Assembly: GCA_041552055.1 (NCBI GenBank)
Contig: JBFELO010000069.1
Location: 1-24,929 of the forward strand
Length of the DNA stretch: 24,929 nt
Origin: JBFELO01 sp041552055
GTDB lineage: Bacteria; Acidobacteriota; Thermoanaerobaculia; Thermoanaerobaculales; Sulfomarinibacteraceae
Direction: 5' to 3'
The translations under genes were made by a program, and so were the position numbers. Positions 14,600 through 22,283 of this stretch are shown here, piece by piece. How positions within the stretch are numbered: position 1 is the stretch's first letter; each line of letters begins with the position of its first letter. Below the pieces are notes generated by a model. The model was given only the letters and a program-made list of their open reading frames with translations. It made no database searches and was not told the origin of the DNA.

Positions 14600-16959
14600 C
14601 ACAGGTGAAGCAGGTTCTCGACGAGTATCGGCTCGACGCAGTGCTGCGGACCACGGTCCACACCACCGTGTTCCAGGCTGCTGTACCGTCCACGTCGAAA
14701 CCCGTAGTTCTCAAGCTGGTCAACCCTCCCGCGCCCGAGGTGGACGAGGCCACGCGCGGGCAATTCCTCGACACGCTGTCGGTTGCCCAGGGGAGCTCGG
14801 TTCGGGTGTTGCCGAGGATTCTCGATTACGGTTTTACCCCCGAGGGCAACGCGTTCACCGTGTGCGACCTGCTCCAGGATGCCGTGACACCCCTCAGTGC
14901 ATTCCGCGGCGACCCCCCCGAGCGGCTCGTGCCGATTCTGGTGGCGCTCCTCGACGCCGCCGACGAACTCGCGATCGCCGGGTTCCACCACCTCAATCTG
15001 TCGCCTGATAACGTGCTCGTGGCCGATCGCGGGGTGCGGCTGGTGGGCTTCGGCACGGCTGCCTTCCTGTCCGGCGCTCCCTCCGGACTGTGGCCCCCGC
15101 AAGGTGATCGGTATGCGGCGCCGGAGATGTTCGGGAGTGGTGTATTCCAGCGGGACGAACTGTGGCTGGCGGATCTGTACTCGGTGACGCTGATCGCCTG
15201 CGACCTCCTGGGTGTCGACGTTGAAAACCCAGGCACTGCCGAACCTGCGGCGAAAATCGGTGGATCCGAGTCCGACGCATCCAGGGAGTTCGAGTCTTTG
15301 GTGGCAGGGGCGTTGCGCACCGATCCCGGCACCCGATCGGTCTCGGTTTCGGAGTTCAGACGGGTCCTGGCTCAGGCCAAGTTCCCGGGTGTCCACCCGT
15401 CCCTCGATGCGATCGGCGATGCGTTGCTCCAGGTGTCGGGTCCGGCCGACGAGGTGCTCGTGGACCAGCCCCCGAGCAAGCCATCGGATTCGGCGGCGGT
15501 CGCCGTGCCGGAACCGGAGCCTGCCGCCCAACCGCGGCGGACAGAGGCCCCGGTACACCCATCGGAAGAACCACGGACGCGGATTGCCCCGGCGCCCGTG
15601 GCGACACCGGTGGTCGATCGGTCGGACGAACCGGGCGCAGACCCGCACTCGGACACCAAACCATCGTCAAGGGCGGTGCCGGACCTCCCACGGTTTCCGT
15701 GGGCGCTCGTGGGAATCGCTTTTGCTGCCGTGGCAGTGCTCGCGGTGGTGTCGGCGATTCTGATCGGATCGACGCTGCGTCGCCCCGAGCCCGAGGCGGA
15801 ACCCGTGGTGCAGCTCCCGGCGCCCACCGCGGTGCCGACGCCGGTACCGATCGATGAGCCGCCCTCCCTTCATCCGCTTCTCGAACAGGCCCAGCAGCGG
15901 CTGGTCGAAGCCGATCTCGAGGGCGCCCGCGTGGCCCTCGAGGCACTCTCCGATGACGACGTCGAGCTGTTCTCGGACAACGAGAAGGTGATTTACGACC
16001 AGATGGTAGGTCTCTTCGAGCCCGGAGAAGACTTCACCGCTGCGCTGCAGGATCTCCGCGGAGGCCTGCAGCAGGGGAGCGTCAGAATGTTACGCCGGGG
16101 AGTTGCCGGCTTAGGACAGTTGTTTCCTGATGAGATCCGAGCCGAACCGGGACTGCAGCAGGATCTCGACCAGGCTCGATCCGCCCTGTGGGTCCACCAG
16201 CAGCTGTGGGACGCCAGCAAGGCGGGTGACCACGTCGCCGTGATCGAGCACGCGGACCGCATGATCGCCTTGCTGCCCGAGTACAGCGGCGCGGCCCAGC
16301 TGCGGGAGGAGGCTGCCGGGGCGATCGAGGCGGCCGCAGAGGCGTCGATTGCGAGTCGTGAGCTCGAGGCCGCGGTGAGGCGGCTGGAGAGTCTGCACCG
16401 GGTGTGGCCCGACCGTGAGGGTCTCGTCGAGCGGATCGAATGGTGCCGCCAGCAGGGGGTCACCGACCGACAGATGCAGGCGGCCCTCGAGCGTGCCCTG
16501 AAGACCGGTGCCGCCGGTGACCCCGAGGAGGGACTGAGGCAGCTGGCGGCGACGACGCGAAGCGCGAGTTTCAGCCAGCGGTTCGCCCAGGCCCGGCAGG
16601 TCCTGGAGGCACAGCTTGCGACACTGGACGCGCAACCACCCGAACTCGAACTCCCGCCCGACTTCGCGCCGGAATTCCGCAAGAAAGAGACGGTTGTGGT
16701 CCCGATCACGGTCACGGACGACTATCGTGTCGAGCGGGTGGCGGTGTTCGTGCGAGGCGGCGACGATGTCGGTTTCCAGGAAATTCCCCTGCGGTCTCCC
16801 GACGGCATTGTGTACCCGTTCGCGGTCACCCCGGAGATCCACGGCAAAGGAAACGTGGTCTTCTACGCGATCGCCGAGGATCGATCCGGCCACCAGGGGC
16901 GATTGGGGAGTGCCGAACAACCGCTGCTGCTCGAACGCAAACGCTGGTACAAGAGGTGA
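14596..16959 (+). CDS. Membrane-spanning Ser/Thr pseudokinase with TPR-like and beta C-terminal domains
   Basis: A 787-residue protein. Residues 1-265 have protein-kinase layout: K40 in VVLKL, catalytic loop at 132-139 (HLNLSPDN), activation segment GFG at 151-153, the APE-like AAPEM at 174-178, DLYSVTLIACDLL (subdomain IX), and an R near 247. Two catalytic residues are missing: the HRD aspartate is N134 and the DFG aspartate is G151, so phosphotransfer is unlikely. A Pro/Glu/Arg-rich linker (about 285-365) leads to one TM helix (368-391). Residues 420-640 are helical and TPR-like; 650-787 are beta-rich, ending VVFYAIAEDRSGHQG, as in Ig-like domains. The TTG start is chosen because GAGGAG (14583-14588) lies 7 nt before it. 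Probably a scaffold or sensor, with the kinase fold in the cytoplasm and the C-terminus in the periplasm (topology inferred). Confidence 0.82.
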   Translation: MTQVKQVLDEYRLDAVLRTTVHTTVFQAAVPSTSKPVVLKLVNPPAPEVDEATRGQFLDTLSVAQGSSVRVLPRILDYGFTPEGNAFTVCDLLQDAVTPLSAFRGDPPERLVPILVALLDAADELAIAGFHHLNLSPDNVLVADRGVRLVGFGTAAFLSGAPSGLWPPQGDRYAAPEMFGSGVFQRDELWLADLYSVTLIACDLLGVDVENPGTAEPAAKIGGSESDASREFESLVAGALRTDPGTRSVSVSEFRRVLAQAKFPGVHPSLDAIGDALLQVSGPADEVLVDQPPSKPSDSAAVAVPEPEPAAQPRRTEAPVHPSEEPRTRIAPAPVATPVVDRSDEPGADPHSDTKPSSRAVPDLPRFPWALVGIAFAAVAVLAVVSAILIGSTLRRPEPEAEPVVQLPAPTAVPTPVPIDEPPSLHPLLEQAQQRLVEADLEGARVALEALSDDDVELFSDNEKVIYDQMVGLFEPGEDFTAALQDLRGGLQQGSVRMLRRGVAGLGQLFPDEIRAEPGLQQDLDQARSALWVHQQLWDASKAGDHVAVIEHADRMIALLPEYSGAAQLREEAAGAIEAAAEASIASRELEAAVRRLESLHRVWPDREGLVERIEWCRQQGVTDRQMQAALERALKTGAAGDPEEGLRQLAATTRSASFSQRFAQARQVLEAQLATLDAQPPELELPPDFAPEFRKKETVVVPITVTDDYRVERVAVFVRGGDDVGFQEIPLRSPDGIVYPFAVTPEIHGKGNVVFYAIAEDRSGHQGRLGSAEQPLLLERKRWYKR

Positions 16960-17022
16960 TCCGCGGTGCGGTCGGGACCATCCGGTGGTCCATCGGCGGC
17001 CGAAGCAGGCGGTTGGTGAGAG

Positions 17023-17412
17023 ATGCGGGCCAAGGACCGTCGCCGAACCGGCCGTCGCGGCGAGCTCGTTGCCCTGGTCGTGCTGAGCTGCAAGGGCTAT
17101 CGCCTGCGACACCGTAACTGGCGGGGACCGACCGGCGAGCTCGATCTCGTGTTCGAGAAACTGGGCGTCGTCGTCTTCGTCGAAGTCAAGACGCGGTCCA
17201 GTGAGATGTTCGGGGGGGCCGTGGCAGCCGTCGATCGGGACAAACAGAGCGCGATTGTCCGGACCGCAGCCTCGTACATGAGTCGCCACGGGCTGTGGGA
17301 ACGCCCTGCGCGTTTCGACGTGGTGACCGTCGAGCGACGTCCGGGCTTCCCGGGCTGGAGGGTACGCCACCTTCAGGACGTGGTTCGTCCTGACCTCGGC
17401 CGGATGATGTAG
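17023..17412 (+). CDS. YraN / UPF0102 family nuclease-like protein
   Basis: A 129-residue cytoplasmic protein, the usual family length (about 120). The UPF0102 fold is of the PD-(D/E)xK nuclease type. Visible marks are RRTGRRGELVALVVL with E14, then NWRGPTGELDLVF with D41, then VVVFVEVKTRSS with E54 and K56, giving the D…ExK catalytic set. The C-terminal part has RFDVVTVE, also usual in the family. The biological role is not settled; the gene is often near DNA-handling and ribosomal-maturation genes, but here follows the pseudokinase by 63 bp. The ATG at 17023 follows GGTGAGAG, a modest binding site. Repeat-rich spacer begins directly after the stop. Confidence 0.9.
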   Translation: MRAKDRRRTGRRGELVALVVLSCKGYRLRHRNWRGPTGELDLVFEKLGVVVFVEVKTRSSEMFGGAVAAVDRDKQSAIVRTAASYMSRHGLWERPARFDVVTVERRPGFPGWRVRHLQDVVRPDLGRMM

Positions 17413-17494
17413 CCGGCGCCTGCGGCGCCTGGGGATGAGGGCATGAGGGCTTCTCCGGACCTGGTTCGGCCACGCTCACAGGCCCGAATTCCCG

Positions 17495-17518
17495 CAAGCC
17501 CATAAGCCCACAAGCCCT
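17495..17518 (+). repeat. AAGCCCAC-type octamer, 3 units
   Basis: CAAGCCCA, TAAGCCCA and CAAGCCCT in tandem within the spacer 17413-17763. Confidence 0.75.
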
Positions 17519-17543
17519 CACGCCTCAGGTGGGCGGGTGCACG

Positions 17544-17564
17544 AGCGACCGGCGACCAGCGACG
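17544..17564 (+). repeat. AGCGACC heptamer tract, 3 units
   Basis: AGCGACC, GGCGACC and AGCGACG, followed by GGTCGGGCGG and, 13 bp later, by the GACGAA tract. Same composite as in the spacers at 4872 and 14321. Confidence 0.75.
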
Positions 17565-17577
17565 GTCGGGCGGCGGC

Positions 17578-17601
17578 GACGAAGACGAAGACGAAGACGA
17601 A
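17578..17601 (+). repeat. GACGAA hexamer tract, 4 perfect units
   Basis: Four uninterrupted GACGAA units, followed by the G-rich GTGGGCGGGGGA at 17608-17619. Confidence 0.9.
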
Positions 17602-17620
17602 GCGCGAGTGGGCGGGGGAC

Positions 17621-17656
<36 letters not shown>

Positions 17657-17672
17657 CGGGCCAGTGGGCGGC

Positions 17673-17733
17673 TGGAATACTCCCCGCGCTCTTGCGTACT
17701 CAGGAACACGGGGAGTACCCTTCGGAACGAAGG
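17673..17733 (+). promoter_or_regulatory. Flotillin promoter with a 9-bp inverted repeat and a 5' hairpin
   Basis: TGGAATACT (17673-17681) fits an extended -10. Overlapping it is TACTCCCCG (17678-17686), whose exact inverse complement CGGGGAGTA is at 17709-17717, about three helical turns away centre to centre. Next comes a perfect hairpin CCTTCG-GAA-CGAAGG (17719-17733). The Shine-Dalgarno GGAGAGGGGG (17746-17755) and the ATG at 17764 follow. The inverted repeat could be an operator or a long stem in the mRNA leader. Confidence 0.45.
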
Positions 17734-17763
17734 TGACAAACTTACAGGAGAGGGGGATCTGCC

Positions 17764-19266
17764 ATGGGCGCCACGACACTGCTCACGTCGCTCGTCGTCA
17801 TCGGCATCGTCTTGCTGTTCGCGTATGTGCTGGTTCGGTCGCGGTACAAGAAGGCCGGACCCGACGAGGCGTTGATCGTCTACGGGCGGCGCAAGTTCTT
17901 TGGGAAGAAGGTGCGCGGTGACAAGGGCGAGATCGAGGGGTTTCGGATCGTCCGCGGCGGGGGCACATTCGTGTGGCCCGCGTGGGAACAGTACGAGAAG
18001 CTTTCGCTGCGAATGATGACCCTGGACATCGACCTGCGCCACGTCTACACCGTGCGCGGAATCCCGATCAACGTCAAGGCGGTGGCCCAGGTCAAGGTCT
18101 CCGGAGACGTCCAGCATATCCGCCGCGCGGCCGAGGGTTTTCTCGGTGTGCCACCGGAGCAGGTCCAGGGCACGATCAAGGAAACCGTGGCCGGCCACCT
18201 GCGCGGCATCATCGGAACGCTGACCGTGGAGGAGCTGTACCGTGACCAGAAGCGCTTCCAGGACAGCGTGCGGGACGAGGCCCACAAGGACCTCGAGGGG
18301 ATGGGCTTCGAGTTCCGGTCGTTCGTGTTCCAGGAGATCCAGGACGACGAGGGCTACCTCAACGCTCTCGGCCAACCCAAGATCCAGGAGGCCTTGAAGA
18401 ACGCGCGCGTCGCCACCGCCGAGGCCGACCGCGATGCCAAGATCGAGGAGGAGGCGGCGCGCCAGAACAAGGAGCAGAAGAAGTTCGCTGTCGACACCGA
18501 GATCGCCGATGCCGAGAAGGAATTGAGCATGAAGAAAGCCTCGATCCGCAAGGAGGTGGACGTGGCCAACGCGCAGGCGGTCAAGGCCGGCGAGATGGAG
18601 CTCAAGGTCCAGGACATTCGCATCGCCGACCAGGAGGTCGAGCGCCAGAAGCTGGAGCTCAACGCCATCGTCCGCGAGAAGGCGGACGCTCAGAAGTACG
18701 AGACCGAGCGGATCGCGGATGCGAACCAGTACAAAGTCGAACGCCAGGCCGCGGCCGACCGCAAGCGGCGCGAGGAGTCCGCCGCCGCCCTCAAGGCGGA
18801 GGGGTTGGCGCACGCAGCGGCCGAATCTGTGAAGCGGCGCGACATCGGCGTTGCCGAGGCCGAGGCGATTCGTGCCAAGGGTGAGGCCGAGGCAGAGGCG
18901 CGTCGCCTGCTCGCCGAGGCGCTCAAGCTGTACAACGAGGCCGGCCTGTCCATCGAGGCGCTCAAGGTGCTCCCCGAAATCGCGGCCGCCGTTTCGGAGC
19001 CGCTGGCGCGGGCGGGTTCCGCAACCATCATCAGCCAGGGCAGCGGCGCCGGGAGCGGAACCGGCACCGCCAAGCTGTCCGAGGACGTCGTCCAGGTGCT
19101 GAGCCAGCTCAATCCGATCATGCAGCAGCTCGCCGGCGTCAACCTGTCGAACTTCCTGCAGGACATCTCCAAACTCCCGGGTGCGGTGGCGGGCAATCTC
19201 GGGGTGGCCGATGAGGAGAGCACGTCGACCGGGCGGAAGACCGACGACGGTCCGTTCGAGACGTAG
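17764..19266 (+). CDS. Flotillin-like SPFH-domain membrane scaffold protein
   Basis: A 500-residue inner-membrane protein. One N-terminal TM helix (about residues 5-25) is followed by the SPFH/band-7 domain (about 30-200), with EALIVYGRRKFFG, GGTFVWPAWEQYEKLSLRMMTLDI and GTIKETVAGHLRGIIGTLTVEELYRDQKRF, all typical of flotillins. Residues about 215-400 form a long Ala/Glu/Lys coiled coil with the flotillin-type EA repeats (AEAEAIRAKGEAEAEARRL). A C-terminal helical part (VLPEIAAAVSEPLARAG and on) drives oligomerisation in the family. Bacterial flotillins organise membrane microdomains and often sit with a NfeD-type protein. Here the partner 9 bp downstream is not NfeD but an unrecognised protein. 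GGAGAGGGGG lies 8 nt before the ATG. Five CTCGCAT units and inverted repeats precede it. Confidence 0.93.
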   Translation: MGATTLLTSLVVIGIVLLFAYVLVRSRYKKAGPDEALIVYGRRKFFGKKVRGDKGEIEGFRIVRGGGTFVWPAWEQYEKLSLRMMTLDIDLRHVYTVRGIPINVKAVAQVKVSGDVQHIRRAAEGFLGVPPEQVQGTIKETVAGHLRGIIGTLTVEELYRDQKRFQDSVRDEAHKDLEGMGFEFRSFVFQEIQDDEGYLNALGQPKIQEALKNARVATAEADRDAKIEEEAARQNKEQKKFAVDTEIADAEKELSMKKASIRKEVDVANAQAVKAGEMELKVQDIRIADQEVERQKLELNAIVREKADAQKYETERIADANQYKVERQAAADRKRREESAAALKAEGLAHAAAESVKRRDIGVAEAEAIRAKGEAEAEARRLLAEALKLYNEAGLSIEALKVLPEIAAAVSEPLARAGSATIISQGSGAGSGTGTAKLSEDVVQVLSQLNPIMQQLAGVNLSNFLQDISKLPGAVAGNLGVADEESTSTGRKTDDGPFET

Positions 19267-19275
19267 GCGACTCCC

Positions 19276-20355
19276 ATGACGGTGTCGCAGGAGCTCGTGT
19301 GGCTGATCAATCAGATCCGTAACACGCCTTCGTCACGTGAGCGGCTGCGCCTGCTCGCCCTTGGCTGGCGCACCCTCAGGGGGTTGAGCCCGGCCGACCG
19401 ACTCGCGGTTGCCCGCGAGCTCGGCTTCGACGGCGCCGAGCAGCTTGTGGAGCAGCTGGCGAAACGCGGCGGTGCGTCGCCGTCGCTGCTGCTGCAGGGA
19501 CTCGACTCGCTGGAGGCCGCCGATCCTGATCAGGTCAGCGGCCTCGTGCGCGGTCTGACCGATCCCGATCGGCGAGCCGACACGGCCGAACGCCTGGTGG
19601 ACCTTGCCGCGGATTGGCTTTCGGGGGAGGCTGCAGACCCCGAGGTTGCCGAGGTCGGTCAAATCGGCGAGGAGGGTGAGCCTCCCGGGCCCGAAGACCA
19701 CGTGTCCGAAGTGCAGCCGCCCCCGCCCCCGCCACCCCCGGCGGTCGTCGAGGTAGAGCCGCCACCGGAGGTCGCGCCAAAGGAAGAGCTGCACGCCGAT
19801 GAGATCGAGGAGATCGAGGTGGGCGAAGAGGAGACGGCGGACGATGAGAGGTCCGTTCCGACCGTCGACGAAGTGGAAGCGCCGGAGCCACCGCAGGTTG
19901 CGACAGAGAGACCTGAGATTCCGGCACCCGTCGTCGAGGCGCCACAGGATCCGCCGGAAGAGGAGTCGGTCGCGTTGCCTGCGGCACTCGTCGAGTCGGT
20001 GGCCGCCAGGCTGGCGGCGGTCACCTCAACCACGGCGCGATTTCGCGTGCTGGCGGAGGTCGTCGATGAGCTCGAGGACGCCGGTGCGCACCATCTGGTC
20101 CCGGTCGTCGACACCTTTCCGGAGGGGTGGGCCCGCCGACGCGCGATCGAGACCCTTCTTCGCGCCGGCATCCCGGGTCAGCTCGGAGCTGCGCTCGAGC
20201 TCGTCTCGAAGCTCGAGCGTCCGTCGGATCGGATGTGGGCGCTGAGCACGTTGGCGGCGAGCCGTGAGCTCGACCAGAACGAGCGCGAGGAAATCATCGC
20301 CGCTGCGGAATCACCGTCCATCGAGCGACGCCTGCGCATGCGCCTCGCACCGTAG
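19276..20355 (+). CDS. Unrecognised protein with helical ends and an acidic proline-rich middle
   Basis: A 359-residue protein I do not recognise. There is no signal peptide or membrane segment, so it is likely cytoplasmic. Residues 1-120 are helical and leucine-rich (RERLRLLALGWRTLRGLSPADRLAVARELG). Residues about 125-235 are very acidic and proline-rich, including eight consecutive prolines near 147-154 and EIEEIEVGEEETADDE. Residues about 236-359 look like three helical hairpins of HEAT-like type (RFRVLAEVVDELEDAG; ARRRAIETLLRAGIPGQL; DRMWALSTLAASREL). It starts 9 bp after the flotillin stop with no strong binding site, so coupling to flotillin translation is likely. That position suggests a cytoplasmic partner or regulator of the flotillin scaffold (inference). 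No catalytic motif is seen. Confidence 0.78.
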   Translation: MTVSQELVWLINQIRNTPSSRERLRLLALGWRTLRGLSPADRLAVARELGFDGAEQLVEQLAKRGGASPSLLLQGLDSLEAADPDQVSGLVRGLTDPDRRADTAERLVDLAADWLSGEAADPEVAEVGQIGEEGEPPGPEDHVSEVQPPPPPPPPAVVEVEPPPEVAPKEELHADEIEEIEVGEEETADDERSVPTVDEVEAPEPPQVATERPEIPAPVVEAPQDPPEEESVALPAALVESVAARLAAVTSTTARFRVLAEVVDELEDAGAHHLVPVVDTFPEGWARRRAIETLLRAGIPGQLGAALELVSKLERPSDRMWALSTLAASRELDQNEREEIIAAAESPSIERRLRMRLAP

Positions 20356-20359
20356 GTTG

Positions 20360-20457
20360 CGCACCGTACCGCGAGCACGAATCCTCGCCTCGGTCGCTTT
20401 TGACCGCCAGCACCAAGACCCCCCGGGGTTCGCGGCTTTCGCCGCGAGCACGGTGCG
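20360..20457. repeat. Nested inverted repeat with a perfect GC-rich hairpin
   Basis: CGCACCGT (20360-20367) is the inverse complement of ACGGTGCG (20450-20457). Inside it, TCGCGGC-TTTC-GCCGCGA (20430-20447) is a perfect 7-bp stem with a 4-nt loop. GCGAGCACG occurs twice in direct orientation (20371-20379, 20444-20452). It begins 4 bp after the stop codon of the flotillin-partner gene and could end its transcript, although no T-run follows the stem. It looks like part of a larger dispersed repeat. Confidence 0.5.
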
Positions 20458-20571
20458 TCGCATCGGCCATCTCCGAACGCCAGCATGTGTCGATGCCCGC
20501 TGCTCCACACCTCGCCCTCCTCCGGCGGGCCGCAGGGATGAGGGGAGTAGGACGCGCCACACCACCCCTAT

Positions 20572-20616
20572 TGGTGTATCGCGCCAAGCGCCGGGTCTCT
20601 CGGCGCGTGTATCGCT
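20572..20616. repeat. Small repeat with GTGTATCGC direct copies around a CGCGCC/GGCGCG stem
   Basis: GTGTATCGC occurs at both ends, enclosing the inverted pair CGCGCC…GGCGCG. This is a minor part of the 852-bp gene-free spacer 20356-21207, which also holds the nested hairpin, the second 200-bp element and three tandem tracts. Confidence 0.4.
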
Positions 20617-20670
20617 CTCGTCTTGGTCCCCACGATTTCTTCGCGACCTCTCGATCGCCGATCTTTGCGT

Positions 20671-20870
20671 GAAGACCGCCTCGGGTGTCAAATGTTCGAA
20701 GCGAATGGCACGCAGACGACAGCGCCTCGTGCGGGCGTGCCATCTTCAACAATCTTGGGACCGTCTGTGCACCCCACGCCGAGGCCTCTCAGGCCCATGA
20801 TTGTTGAAGGTGGCAACCTCGGGGAGCGCGAAGGGGGAAGACCGCCCAGGGTGTCAGGCAGTCGAATCGA
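20671..20870. repeat. 200-bp direct-repeat/hairpin/direct-repeat element, copy 2
   Basis: The direct repeats 20671-20704 and 20837-20870 both begin GAAGACCGCC, continue with GGGTGTCA, and end TCGAA(G/T)CGA. The hairpin arms are 20736-20762 and 20792-20817, with the core CTTCAACAATC matched perfectly by GATTGTTGAAG. The element is the same length (200 bp) as copy 1 and in the same orientation. In this copy ATGGCACGC (20705-20713) can also pair with GCGTGCCAT (20735-20743), an alternative stem that uses the left hairpin arm. No coding potential is convincing. Confidence 0.78.
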
Positions 20871-20950
20871 ACGAGACGGCGTTGACCGGGCTCGAGGTAC
20901 GTCAAGGGCGCGTTGAAGAGACGACGGCGTCGCGAAGTGACACCTGGTCG

Positions 20951-21040
20951 GACGATGACGATGAGGATGACGACGAGGATGAACACAAAGACAAAGACAA
21001 CGACAAAGATGGAGACGTAGACGAAGACGAAGATGAAGAG
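20951..21040 (+). repeat. GACGAA-type hexamer tract, 15 degenerate units
   Basis: Fifteen hexamers in phase, of the forms GACGAT, GAGGAT, AAAGAC, GAAGAC and GAAGAT. This is the longest tract of the type in the window. It is followed by GCGGGCGGGGAT at 21048-21059, identical to 4899-4910. It starts 80 bp after repeat-element copy 2. Confidence 0.85.
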
Positions 21041-21059
21041 CGCGCGGGCGGGCGGGGAT

Positions 21060-21094
21060 GCTCCTTGCTCCTTGTTCCATGATCCTTGCTCCTG
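21060..21094 (+). repeat. GCTCCTT heptamer tract, 5 units
   Basis: GCTCCTT, GCTCCTT, GTTCCAT, GATCCTT and GCTCCTG in tandem. Two reverse-orientation units (AAGGAGC, GAGGAGC) are at 14162-14175. Confidence 0.8.
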
Positions 21095-21105
21095 GGAGGG
21101 CGGGG

Positions 21106-21140
21106 GATCCAGCATCCAGCATCCAGCATCCAGCATCCTG
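21106..21140 (+). repeat. CATCCAG heptamer tract upstream of queA
   Basis: GATCCAG, three perfect CATCCAG units, CATCCAG-like end CATCCTG. 34 of 35 bp are identical to the tract in the fusion-protein gene at 10816-10850. Confidence 0.9.
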
Positions 21141-21193
21141 CCTTCGGGCGGTCGGGAGGGGGTGCATCAGGGCGGGTGGGGGCTGGAATCCGC

Positions 21194-21199
21194 TATCCT
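21194..21199 (+). promoter_or_regulatory. -10 element for queA, probably leaderless
   Basis: TATCCT is separated from the queA ATG by 8 nt of CTCCTCCC. There is no ribosome binding site, so transcription probably starts at or next to the ATG. No clear -35. Confidence 0.4.
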
Positions 21200-21207
21200 C
21201 TCCTCCC

Positions 21208-22236
21208 ATGCGCACGGCCGAATTCGACTATCACCTGCCCCCCGAACGGATCGCGCAACATCCGGCGGAGCGGGGCACGTCCCGGATGCTGGTGCTCGAC
21301 CGGAGGTCGGGGGTGATCGCGCACCGCTCCATCACCGACCTGCCGGGCTACCTGGGTCCCGGGGACCTGATGCTGGCCAACGACACCAGAGTGATTCCGG
21401 CCCGGCTGTACGCGCGCCGACCCACGGGACGCGTGTTCGAGCTGCTGCTGTTGCGGCGGGTGGACGATGAGATGTGGGAGGCGTTGCTTCGACCGGCGGC
21501 CCGGGCCCGTCCGGGTGAGCGCCTCCATCTCGACGACGGCGATGCCGTGTTGCCGACCGAACGGCTGGAGGAGGGGAGGTGGCGGGTGCGGTTCGAACCG
21601 GAGCTGACGCTCGCCCGCCTGGATCGGATCGGCCACACCCCGCTGCCGCCGTACATCCAGCGCGTGAGCGGCGAGCTGCCTGCGGACCGGGGTGACTACC
21701 AGACCATCTACGCCGCCGAGCCGGGTGCGGTGGCCGCACCGACGGCGGGACTGCACTTCACCGGGGAGATCCTGGAGTCGGTGCACTCGGTGGGTGCCGA
21801 GCTCGCGTACCTGACCTTGCACGTGGGACTCGGCACGTTCCGTCCGGTCGCCGTCGAGGAGGTTGAAGCGCACAGGATGCACGCCGAGTGGTATCAGATT
21901 CCCGACACCACCGCGGCGGCGATCGACCGCGCGCTGACGGAGGGGCGCCGCATCATGTGTGTCGGCACCACCACGGTGCGTGCGCTGGAGGGCGCGCTGG
22001 CCGAGGGAGTTGGGCGAATCGGTGCGGGCGATTCATCGACGGACCTGTTCATCACGCCCGGCTTCGAGTTCCGCGCCACCGGCGCCCTGCTGACCAACTT
22101 CCACCTTCCCCGGTCGACGCTGCTGATGATGGTGTCGGCGTTTGCGGGTCGCGAGCAGATTCTGGCGGCCTACGAAGAGGCCATCCGCGAGGGGTATCGG
22201 TTTTACTCCTACGGCGACGCGATGTTGATTGTGTAG
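21208..22236 (+). CDS. queA: S-adenosylmethionine:tRNA ribosyltransferase-isomerase
   Basis: A 342-residue cytoplasmic enzyme, normal family length (about 340-355). QueA transfers and isomerises the ribosyl part of SAM onto preQ1 at the wobble position of tRNAs for Asp, Asn, His and Tyr, giving epoxyqueuosine. Signatures include FDYHLPPERIAQHP at the N-terminus, GDLMLANDTRVIPARL, RIGHTPLPPYIQR, DYQTIYAAEPGAVAAPTAGLHF, LTLHVGLGTFRPV, and at the C-terminus TDLFITPGFEFRATGALLTNFHLPRSTLLMMVSAFAG with YRFYSYGDAMLI. The ATG at 21208 gives the usual N-terminus; upstream in-frame codons are repeat tract. tgt and queG are not in the window. It converges on the beta-barrel gene, with 47 bp between and no obvious terminator. 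Confidence 0.96.
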   Translation: MRTAEFDYHLPPERIAQHPAERGTSRMLVLDRRSGVIAHRSITDLPGYLGPGDLMLANDTRVIPARLYARRPTGRVFELLLLRRVDDEMWEALLRPAARARPGERLHLDDGDAVLPTERLEEGRWRVRFEPELTLARLDRIGHTPLPPYIQRVSGELPADRGDYQTIYAAEPGAVAAPTAGLHFTGEILESVHSVGAELAYLTLHVGLGTFRPVAVEEVEAHRMHAEWYQIPDTTAAAIDRALTEGRRIMCVGTTTVRALEGALAEGVGRIGAGDSSTDLFITPGFEFRATGALLTNFHLPRSTLLMMVSAFAGREQILAAYEEAIREGYRFYSYGDAMLIV

Positions 22237-22283
22237 CGCCGCGCAGGTTCCGAGAGTCGGCAAACGGGGATTGGGGACGCGAG

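Noticed and set aside
20951..21040. The 15-unit hexamer tract considered as coding sequence for an Asp/Glu/Lys repeat protein
   Set aside because: The same type of tract lies between genes at three other places, the enclosing frame is short, and it has no convincing start site.
21048..21059. G-rich GCGGGCGGGGAT block as a G-quadruplex
   Set aside because: Only three close G-runs; a fourth is too far away to claim a quadruplex.
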